NCBI GenBank assembly: GCA_937897665.1
Contig: CALCPB010000535.1
Coordinates: 1 to 5,103 of the forward strand
From: an uncultured Halomicronema sp.
Lineage (GTDB): Bacteria; Cyanobacteriota; Cyanobacteriia; Phormidesmidales; Phormidesmidaceae
DNA length: 5,103 nucleotides
Reading direction: 5' to 3'
Shown: positions 1 through 4,911 of the stretch, piece by piece
How positions within the stretch are numbered: position 1 is the first letter of the stretch
How the letters are laid out: each line of letters opens with the position of its first letter
Made by a program: the position numbers and the translations under genes
The notes under the pieces: model-generated
Seen by the model: the letters and a program-made list of their open reading frames with translations, nothing else
What the model was told of the DNA's origin: nothing
Databases searched by the model: none

Positions 1-885
1 ACTCGGCGGTATTTGTGGCTGCAGCATCAACGCCGCCTGAGCATCAGCCAGCGCCGCATTGAGGATTTCTAGGAGCTGCGGATCGACGTTGGTTTCCTGC
101 TGCCATGCCTGACCGCGCTGCTGGCGCTGGTAGGTCAATCTGCCTGCTGGGGTCAAACTCAGGGTTTCACACCCAAAGGGATCATCAGGCGCATATTCGT
201 TGCCGATCTGATAAACAAAAACTAGCTGATCAGCAGGATACATCAGCGATCGCAGTTGCTGGGCCTCAGCTTTCGGTACCTTTTGCCAAAATGCCCGCGT
301 CAGCACAGTGGGGGCTTCTGGTGGCCACGGGGCTTTGGCGGCAATGTAAGCCGCCCGATGGGTTGGCAGCAGCGCAGCAATGACGCCCAGCGCCTTATGG
401 CCAATGTGATGCGCCTGCTGCATTAGCCACGCTGGATCTAAGCGGGCCAGGTGTACCCACAAAAAATCGGCATATTGCCGCTGCAGCACGAGACTTTTTA
501 GCCATGCCAAGGTGTTTTCATCATTGGGTGTCGCTTTTGTCGCCAGGGCAATAGCGGCCGCTTGCTCTAAACTCGGGTAGCCAATCGGCCAAGCTGGGGA
601 TTGCGTTGGTATTTGTCCGAGGCAGGCTAAGGCGCGATCGCTCCGCAGCGGGGGCATCACATCCGTCAGGACGGCGATCGCCCCTGTACGATGGCGAATA
701 TCAGTGCTTCCCAAAAGTGGACACAGGGCCTCAGCATAAGTCTCACGCTCAGCCGGTGTACTGCCGCGAATCGCTTGACTCAGGCCATCATGCCGGTGCA
801 CGTAATCGCGCGCTAGCCAAACCAGATCTCCCTCTAAGTGGCCTTCAATTTGTTGGCGAAGTGCGTGTAAATCGTTCATGACCAT
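1..885 (-). CDS. Uncharacterised protein, HEAT-like helical N-terminus, candidate immunity/accessory protein (3' end missing)
   Basis: An uninterrupted minus-strand frame of 295 codons begins at ATG 885 and runs off the left edge, so the C-terminus is missing. It reads MVMNDLHALRQQIEGHLEGD at the start; the second ATG, at 879, is an equally possible start, and neither has a clear Shine-Dalgarno sequence. I do not recognise the family. Residues 4-180 look all-helical, with repeated Leu/Ala-rich amphipathic stretches (for example 45-58, 62-75, 106-116, 125-138, 165-173), like degenerate HEAT-type repeats. Residues 219-281 look different: two or three strands (LVFVYQ at 221-226, ETLSLTPAGRLTYQR at 240-254) followed by a helix (DPQLLEILNAAL). 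The start lies 16 bases after the stop of the upstream SUKH-3-like gene, so the two probably share a transcript. That context suggests an immunity or accessory role in a polymorphic toxin locus, which is inference only. Two HIP1 octamers within the frame (634, 674) and a third at 246 indicate long residence in a cyanobacterial genome. I am confident it is coding and not of its function. Confidence 0.8.
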   Translation of the reverse strand, partial: MVMNDLHALRQQIEGHLEGDLVWLARDYVHRHDGLSQAIRGSTPAERETYAEALCPLLGSTDIRHRTGAIAVLTDVMPPLRSDRALACLGQIPTQSPAWPIGYPSLEQAAAIALATKATPNDENTLAWLKSLVLQRQYADFLWVHLARLDPAWLMQQAHHIGHKALGVIAALLPTHRAAYIAAKAPWPPEAPTVLTRAFWQKVPKAEAQQLRSLMYPADQLVFVYQIGNEYAPDDPFGCETLSLTPAGRLTYQRQQRGQAWQQETNVDPQLLEILNAALADAQAALMLQPQIPPS

Positions 886-901
886 AGCAGCAGCACGACT
901 T

Positions 902-1453
902 TCACCACCAGGGACGCCCGGTTATCCGCTGACCGAAATATCCCGCTTTACCGTCAATCCGGTCGTCGTTTACGCTGAAAAGATAGGTATTAAACAAGAC
1001 AAAGGGATTCGGCGCTCTGTTATACCCACAAAGGGTTTGATCGATAAAAGCCGCTCGGCCCGACTGGGTCAAAAACAATATCTGACCATTGGACTCGGCA
1101 ACGGGGAAAGGGTCTGGGTCTTCTAAAATGTCTCTGACATCTAAGTAATAGTCATCGCATGTCGTTTTCATATGGGCAAAAGCGCTGCCAGGATAAAACT
1201 TGATGTGGTTGGTATACTCAGCCAGTTTGCCGCTGGAATAGCGCCCAGGTTCTGAAATACTCAATCCCTCGAATTGCACGATAAAGTCTAGCGCTGTCGG
1301 ATGCGGCATAAACTGATCAGCCTCATCAGTCCAACTGGGTTGGGGATAGGTTGGGAAACATTCACCCGTCCACCCGGCTGCTCTGAGCTTGGCAAACAGC
1401 TCAGGATAGACATCAACATATGCTTGGGGGGCAAGCTGACTCTCTGACATCAT
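902..1453 (-). CDS. SUKH-3-like immunity protein
   Basis: This 183-residue soluble protein resembles the SUKH-3 family, a branch of the SUKH (SMI1/KNR4) superfamily whose members are mostly cytoplasmic immunity proteins that bind and block toxins of contact-dependent or polymorphic toxin systems. Three features match the family layout: LRAAGW at residues 23-28 (the usual opening 'L..AGW'), ALDFIVQFEGLSI at 54-66 (family pattern 'A..FL.EFGGL.I', here with Glu in place of the first Gly), and a later PVAESNGQILFLTQSGRAAF segment corresponding to the 'P(I/V)G...G.(I/L)......GR.(Y/F)' strand pair. There is no signal peptide or membrane segment. The frame is open up to a GTG at 1498, but the two adjacent ATGs at 1453 and 1450 give a better start: the family motif begins soon after, and no ribosome site precedes the GTG. 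A GAGAGA lies 12 bases before ATG 1453, which is weak. The stop is TGA (902-904), after a terminal PWW. The gene is the first of a probable two-gene leftward operon. The family call rests on motif memory, not a search; another SUKH subfamily is the main alternative. Confidence 0.7.
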   Translation of the reverse strand: MMSESQLAPQAYVDVYPELFAKLRAAGWTGECFPTYPQPSWTDEADQFMPHPTALDFIVQFEGLSISEPGRYSSGKLAEYTNHIKFYPGSAFAHMKTTCDDYYLDVRDILEDPDPFPVAESNGQILFLTQSGRAAFIDQTLCGYNRAPNPFVLFNTYLFSVNDDRIDGKAGYFGQRITGRPWW

Positions 1454-1555
1454 CTTTTCATCACGTCTCTCAACAACCGGGCCTAATAACTCCCTCACGC
1501 TAAATATCGGGCAGCACAGGCCCGGAGGCGTTAAAAAGCAAAACGAGGAGTGGTT

Positions 1556-1571
1556 TTGAAAGTATTTTCAA
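1556..1571. promoter_or_regulatory. Inverted repeat TTGAAA-N4-TTTCAA, possible operator
   Basis: TTGAAA (1556-1561) and TTTCAA (1566-1571) are perfect inverted copies separated by GTAT. The element lies about 103 bases upstream of the preferred start of the SUKH-3-like gene, which is in range for a transcription-factor site or a promoter element of the leftward operon; on the minus strand TTGAAA also resembles a -35 box. The regulatory role is inferred, since short AT-rich dyads arise by chance. Confidence 0.3.
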
Positions 1572-1601
1572 GATGATTTAGGGGTTTTCCTGAAACATTG
1601 A

Positions 1602-1640
1602 CGATGGGCTGCAGCCCATCGCGCTATCGCTACGCGCAGC
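1602..1640. repeat. Perfect 20-bp palindrome with GC-rich flank, candidate dispersed repeat
   Basis: Positions 1602-1621 form a perfect palindrome: CGATGGGCTG followed immediately by its reverse complement CAGCCCATCG. It continues into a GC-rich stretch, CGCTATCGCTACGCGCAGC (1622-1640), whose GCGC ends can also pair. This style (alternating GCGC/TAGCGATAGC words between genes) resembles the short interspersed palindromic repeats common in filamentous cyanobacteria. It has no T-run on either side and lies between divergently transcribed genes, so a terminator role is unlikely. The palindrome itself is certain; calling it a genomic repeat is inference. Confidence 0.5.
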
Positions 1641-1680
1641 AAAGGGACGATGAGACGACTGGGGAGAGGGAGCTTTCTAG

Positions 1681-1688
1681 GCGATCGC
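1681..1688. repeat. HIP1 octamer GCGATCGC (one of six)
   Basis: The octamer GCGATCGC occurs at 246-253, 634-641, 674-681, 1681-1688, 2665-2672 and 4680-4687. By chance an 8-bp word is expected far less than once in 5.1 kb. This over-representation is the hallmark of HIP1 in many cyanobacterial genomes and is the main basis for the host assignment. Four copies are within coding frames and two are intergenic. Confidence 0.9.
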
Positions 1689-1789
1689 CTTCATGCCAAC
1701 AGTGATGACCCGCCAATTCGTATGCTCACATTTTTATAACCGAGCCCGGTGGTTGAGTCTAAGCTTTATGCTCTGACTTGCCTGGCACT

Positions 1790-1795
1790 GGAGGT
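1790..1795 (+). promoter_or_regulatory. Shine-Dalgarno site of the acetyltransferase gene
   Basis: GGAGGT lies six bases before ATG 1802. It is the only near-consensus ribosome site among the gene starts in the window and fixes the acetyltransferase start. It also suggests stronger translation than for the kinase downstream, which has no visible site. Confidence 0.8.
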
Positions 1796-1801
1796 AAATA
1801 G

Positions 1802-2236
1802 ATGGCGACACCAACAATTGAAATCACAGCTGAACCACAGCCTGATGAAATCAAGTTTTTGACAGAGCAACTCATCACGTTCAATCGTCAGCGGGCTAGT
1901 GCCGGCAACTATCAGCCCTTGGCCATTTTTTTGAAAGATGCTGAGGCCTCGATCATCGGTGGCTTAGTGGGCGAAACCTATTGGCAATGGTTGTATGTCG
2001 ATATGCTGTGGGTGCATGAATCTTGCCGGAGCCAAGGCTATGGGCATACCCTGCTCACCCAAGCCAAACAGGAAGCGATGCAGCGGGGTTGCCATTATGC
2101 CTATTTGGATACCTTCAGCTTTCAGGCTCCTCAATTTTATCAAAAGCGAGGATATGTCATTTTTGGTGAACTGCCAAATTTCCCTCAAGGTTGCAGCCGT
2201 TTCTTTTTGAAAAAAGATTTATCAGAAACAACGTGA
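1802..2236 (+). CDS. GNAT-family N-acetyltransferase
   Basis: This 144-residue protein is a single GNAT domain, which transfers the acetyl group of acetyl-CoA to an amine of a small molecule, peptide or protein in the cytoplasm. The acetyl-CoA pyrophosphate-binding motif A is visible as R76-S-Q-G79-Y-G81 (pattern R/Q-x-x-G-x-G/A) at the start of a helix, directly after the central strand LYVDMLWVHE (64-73). Motif B follows with a strand LDTFSF (102-107), the QAPQFYQKRGY segment (108-118) containing the typical FY..RGY, and a closing strand RFFLKKDL (133-140). Length and motif order are complete for the fold. The start is fixed by GGAGGT six bases upstream. The LDTFSFQAP...FY.K.GY...G.L..FP.G pattern is common among small bacterial acetyltransferases of unknown substrate, and I cannot name the substrate. 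The gene stands alone: divergent from the immunity-like operon and separated from the kinase by 206 bases. A toxin-antitoxin GNAT is unlikely because there is no upstream RHH/DUF1778-type antitoxin gene. Confidence 0.92.
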   Translation: MATPTIEITAEPQPDEIKFLTEQLITFNRQRASAGNYQPLAIFLKDAEASIIGGLVGETYWQWLYVDMLWVHESCRSQGYGHTLLTQAKQEAMQRGCHYAYLDTFSFQAPQFYQKRGYVIFGELPNFPQGCSRFFLKKDLSETT

Positions 2237-2257
2237 TTTTTCGTTGACAAAATTGCA

Positions 2258-2303
2258 TCAATCGGCTGATTGAGAACTGCGATCTACGCAGCTAGCCAAT
2301 CAA
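2258..2303 (+). promoter_or_regulatory. Overlapping inverted repeats that could fold two ways
   Basis: Three short elements share pairing partners. TCAATC (2258-2263) can pair with GATTGA (2268-2273) around a GGCT loop. Alternatively TGATTG (2267-2272) can pair with CAATCA (2297-2302), enclosing a second hairpin, CTGCG (2277-2281) with CGCAG (2287-2291) around ATCTA. The two pairings are mutually exclusive. The element starts 22 bases after the acetyltransferase stop. It lacks a T-run, so it is not a classical terminator; it could be a 3' processing or attenuation structure, or an operator for the kinase gene 140 bases downstream. The pairing is seen; the function is not known. Confidence 0.3.
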
Positions 2304-2397
2304 CCCTGAAAAATATGTGATTCCACGGTACTTGTCGAGACATTAGGTATCCCGCGCTCGTAAGAATGCTGAGATTAGTTTGGGTTATGACTCAGAG

Positions 2398-2419
2398 CCG
2401 TTTGGGAAATATAAAACGG
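2398..2419 (+). promoter_or_regulatory. Candidate kinase promoter -10 within a dyad
   Basis: TATAAA at 2410-2415 is a plausible -10 box, implying transcription from about 2421 and a leader of roughly 20 bases before ATG 2443. No good -35 box is present (TTATGA at 2385-2390 is weak and 19 bases away), which would suit an activator-dependent promoter. The box lies inside a perfect 6-bp inverted repeat, CCGTTT (2398-2403) and AAACGG (2414-2419), so a bound regulator would cover the -10 region. This is inference from position only. Confidence 0.35.
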
Positions 2420-2442
2420 TTACATTTCTAAACAACTGATCA

Positions 2443-4383
2443 ATGAGTAGCAAGAGCCAAGGTAAGCGTGCAACGAGAAACCAGTGGCTCAAAGCAAAGC
2501 GTCAAACATCGAACCGTACAGGGCTAACGGCGATTGGGCAGTCTGCAGCGCTTGTTTGGTCAGAGCATCCGTCTCAGTTACCCCAATTTTTGACGGTGGC
2601 GATCATTCTGATTTGCGTCTTACCCTTGTTGCTGACTTGGGTCGGGTTCGACTTCCGTTCATCAGCGATCGCCTTAGACCCAGATGCGTTAGCACTGTTA
2701 TCGCCTCAGGAAGTCACGGATGCGCTGCACCACGCATTAGAAGGCAGCTACACCCACACCATTCTTGAATGGAGCGCGGTCTGTGCGGCGATTTTTACCG
2801 TTGTGTTGGCGTTTGCTCACTTCAATATCAAGCGTGATGTCACCACTCCTGTGATTGGTGTTGCCTTGCTCTGTGCGGGCTTTATGGATGCTTTTCACAC
2901 CCTTGCAGCAGACCGGCTCATTGAAGCCGTTGCCAGTAACCAAAACTTGATCCCTTTCACATGGGCCCTGTGTCGCTTATTAAATGCTGCTTTAACGATT
3001 ATTGGCGTTAGTCTTTTCTTTATAGACAGTTCCTCAAAAAAATGGCGCGGTAATGTCACATTTCTAACGGCAGTCAGTGTTGGCTTTGGGCTGCTGTCCT
3101 ACAGTGTTATTCGCTTTTGCGCCGTTAGTGAGAGTCTGCCGCAGACGATGTTTCCTGATGCTTGGATAACGCGTCCTTGGGATGTCTTTCCACTAATTCT
3201 GTTTGTGGTTTCGGGCATCTGGATTTATCCTCGATTTTATCGGCAAAATCCTAGCCTGTTCTCCCATGCCTTAGTCATCAGCACCATTCCGAACATTGCC
3301 ACCCAAGTGCACATGGCGTTTGGCTCAACCGCACTGTTTGACAACGATTTCAATATTGCTCACTTTCTTAAAATCATCGCTTATCTAGTGCCTTTAGTTG
3401 GCTTGATTCTTGACTATATTCGAACTCATCAAGCATTAGAGAAACGTAATCGAGAGTTTGTATTAGAAATTAAGGAGCGTAAGAAAGTAGAACAAAATCT
3501 ACAATCGGTGATTCATGAGCTGAAAAATACTCAAATGCAGCTGATTCAAACGGAGAAGATGTCAGGCTTAGGGCAATTAGTGGCAGGGGTCGCCCATGAA
3601 ATCAATAATCCGGTCAATTTCATTTATGGCAATGTCAAACCTGCAGCCAACTACATCGAAGACATCTTTAGCTTATTAGCTGTTTACCGTAAAGCGTATC
3701 CGCAGCCGCCATCATCTGTAGTGGACAAGATCGAAGAGATTGCTATGGAGTATGTCGAAGAAGCTATGCCACAACTCCTCAGCTCAGTACAGATGGGTGC
3801 TGATAGAATTCGGCAAATTGTGTTGTCTTTGAGAACGTTTTCCCGACTGGATGAGGCTGAAGTGAAAAGCACCAATATTCATGAAGGTATTGATAGCACC
3901 TTAGTGATTTTAGCAAGCCGCTTTAAGCCGCAGCCAGATCGACCTGAAATCAAGCTACTAAAAGACTATGACGATTTGCCTTTAGTTAAATGTTATGCAG
4001 GACAACTGAATCAGGTATTTATGAATGTCTTGGTGAATTCTTTGGATGCTATAGAAGAGTATCTCTTTAGTTCTCAAGATGACGTCGAGAGTAATCGCGG
4101 GCAAATTTCGATTAAGACACAACTGCTGGCTACTGATGAGGTGTTAATTGAGATTTCTGATGACGGTAAGGGCATGTCTTCAACGACTATGAGTAAAATC
4201 TTTGATCCTTTTTACACGACTAAAGCTGTGGGTAAAGGAACTGGTATGGGCATGTCGATTAGTCATCAAATTATTACTGAACGACATGCTGGAAGACTTA
4301 CCTGCGAGTCGACGTTGAATGTTGGGACAACCTTCAGAATTCAGATCCCGATTGTGGTTGATCAGCCCCAAGCGTCTGAGTGA
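2443..4383 (+). CDS. Membrane sensor histidine kinase, orphan, with 7-8 helix sensor domain
   Basis: This 646-residue sensor kinase would autophosphorylate on a histidine in response to a signal and pass the phosphate to a response regulator. A basic, Ser-rich cytoplasmic N-terminus (1-45) precedes hydrophobic segments at about 49-66, 107-126, 135-152, 172-193, 205-222, 246-262, 272-290 and 307-326. These form a multi-helix membrane sensor resembling, but not clearly belonging to, the MASE class. It contains polar residues within or beside helices: D149 and H152 in GFMDAFHTLAADRL, R178, H290 and H307. A coiled coil (about 328-372) links to HisKA with the phospho-acceptor H385 in GVAHEINNP. 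The HATPase part has an N-box with N528 and N532 (FMNVLVNSLDAI), a G1 box DDGKGM (573-578), an F-box FDPFYTTK (587-594) and a G2 box GKGTGMGMS (597-605). All catalytic elements are intact. There is no receiver, PAS, GAF or HAMP domain. ATG 2443 has no Shine-Dalgarno sequence, which is common in cyanobacteria. No response regulator lies nearby, so the partner is unknown. The gene is visibly richer in A/T than the minus-strand genes. Confidence 0.95.
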   Translation: MSSKSQGKRATRNQWLKAKRQTSNRTGLTAIGQSAALVWSEHPSQLPQFLTVAIILICVLPLLLTWVGFDFRSSAIALDPDALALLSPQEVTDALHHALEGSYTHTILEWSAVCAAIFTVVLAFAHFNIKRDVTTPVIGVALLCAGFMDAFHTLAADRLIEAVASNQNLIPFTWALCRLLNAALTIIGVSLFFIDSSSKKWRGNVTFLTAVSVGFGLLSYSVIRFCAVSESLPQTMFPDAWITRPWDVFPLILFVVSGIWIYPRFYRQNPSLFSHALVISTIPNIATQVHMAFGSTALFDNDFNIAHFLKIIAYLVPLVGLILDYIRTHQALEKRNREFVLEIKERKKVEQNLQSVIHELKNTQMQLIQTEKMSGLGQLVAGVAHEINNPVNFIYGNVKPAANYIEDIFSLLAVYRKAYPQPPSSVVDKIEEIAMEYVEEAMPQLLSSVQMGADRIRQIVLSLRTFSRLDEAEVKSTNIHEGIDSTLVILASRFKPQPDRPEIKLLKDYDDLPLVKCYAGQLNQVFMNVLVNSLDAIEEYLFSSQDDVESNRGQISIKTQLLATDEVLIEISDDGKGMSSTTMSKIFDPFYTTKAVGKGTGMGMSISHQIITERHAGRLTCESTLNVGTTFRIQIPIVVDQPQASE

Positions 4384-4460
4384 AAAGTCAGTCGCCAGGA
4401 CTCAGAACCGCTGAAGATTTTTCTCAAACGTTTGGCCATTCGCACCCAGCCTGAAGCCAG

Positions 4461-4500
4461 TCGTCTACGCTCCGTAAGAAATATTCTAGCGGAGAGACGA
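4461..4500 (+). repeat. Long imperfect hairpin downstream of the kinase gene
   Basis: TCGTCT (4461-4466) pairs with AGACGA (4495-4500), and CTCCG (4470-4474) pairs with CGGAG (4490-4494). T4475 pairs with A4488, and AGAA (4477-4480) pairs with TTCT (4484-4487) around an ATA loop. The total is about 16 pairs with a 3-base bulge (ACG, 4467-4469) and two single-base bulges. It starts 78 bases after the kinase stop. No T-run follows, so it is more likely an mRNA 3'-end stabiliser, a factor-dependent terminator or a small structured RNA than a classical intrinsic terminator. Confidence 0.45.
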
Positions 4501-4836
4501 TCTCGCTCAATGAGTCACGGTGCTGGGTAATAGTTTTACTGGTGGTGGCGATACATCATCCAGACTCTTTACCAGCCCCAGCAATTCCCCTCTATGGCAT
4601 GCACGAAATCTCTACTCCGCATTTTGGACATCGATTTGCCGATAGCCATAAATTAGCCGCCAGCCTGCAAGACATTGGAGCGATCGCAGTTATTAGTCTG
4701 TCTGTGCTGCTAACGTTTACCGCTGGATGCAGTCACCGTTTGTGGATAAAGTTACTCTTTTTCAAGATGTTGGGCGTGTTCCAGGAAATTGCTTAGAGTG
4801 AATTGAGCAGCCCCCAAAATCCCGCTGTCTAACGCG

Positions 4837-4860
4837 ACCGTATGGGGCAGATTTTACGGT
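4837..4860. promoter_or_regulatory. Inverted repeat ACCGTA-N12-TACGGT upstream of the YecH gene
   Basis: ACCGTA (4837-4842) and TACGGT (4855-4860) are perfect inverted copies with a 12-base spacer, a spacing that puts the half-sites about 1.7 helical turns apart, centre to centre. The dyad ends 51 bases before ATG 4912, a plausible operator position. No clear promoter boxes were found between it and the gene. It does not match Fur or Zur consensus as I know them, so the regulatory role is only a suggestion. Confidence 0.25.
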
Positions 4861-4911
4861 GACCTGGCGTGGGTGATTGAGCGCGTTCAGTACTGCAAAA
4901 CTAGGAATAGC

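Larger units (their letters stand above)
1454..1801. other. Divergent intergenic region, no gene seen
   Basis: These roughly 350 bases separate the leftward immunity-like operon from the rightward acetyltransferase gene, so both promoters should lie here. I see no convincing protein-coding frame or RNA gene. Recognisable contents are a 16-bp dyad at 1556-1571, a perfect palindrome at 1602-1621 with a GC-rich flank, a HIP1 octamer at 1681 and the acetyltransferase ribosome site at 1790. No good sigma-70 promoter pair could be fixed on either strand. TATAAC at 1735-1740 is a possible rightward -10, but no -35 box sits at proper spacing. Confidence 0.6.
4384..4911. other. Intergenic region, no gene supported
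   Basis: These 528 bases between the kinase stop and the YecH-family start hold no gene I can defend. The kinase frame stays open for 48 codons beyond its TGA, up to TAA 4528-4530. A second frame is open from 4455 to a TAG stop at 4794-4796 (possible GTG start at 4542, 84 residues) with a hydrophobic stretch AIAVISLSVLLTFTAGC, but it lacks a ribosome site and family resemblance. A long hairpin (4461-4500), a HIP1 octamer (4680) and a dyad (4837-4860) are also present. No T-run terminator follows the kinase. The stretch could be degraded coding sequence. Confidence 0.5.

Noticed and set aside
105..383. Plus-strand open frame of 92 codons
   Set aside because: It is antisense to the long minus-strand frame that is open from 885 to the left edge; its composition is low-complexity and it has no ribosome site or family resemblance.
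606..1126. Plus-strand open frames at 606-881 and 878-1126
   Set aside because: Both lie antisense to the two minus-strand genes, whose protein sequences are coherent; these frames have no ribosome site and resemble no family.
1602..1621. Palindrome considered as an intrinsic terminator
   Set aside because: It has no T-run on either strand and lies between divergent genes, where no transcript would need to end.
1964..2210. Open frames on both strands inside the acetyltransferase gene
   Set aside because: They overlap the GNAT domain in other frames, and the GNAT frame carries the motifs and the strong ribosome site.
1802..2236. Acetyltransferase considered as a toxin of a GNAT toxin-antitoxin pair
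   Set aside because: No small antitoxin gene precedes or overlaps it, and the sequence resembles general small-molecule GNAT proteins.
2244..2249. Consensus -35 hexamer TTGACA after the acetyltransferase gene
   Set aside because: No -10-like sequence lies 16-19 bases downstream (TGATTG at the 17-base position), and it is nearly 200 bases from the kinase start, so a promoter cannot be supported.
2484..4371. Short open frames (2484-2768 plus; 2737-2943, 3684-3875 and 4180-4371 minus) within the kinase gene
   Set aside because: They are shadows of a complete kinase with all catalytic boxes in frame.
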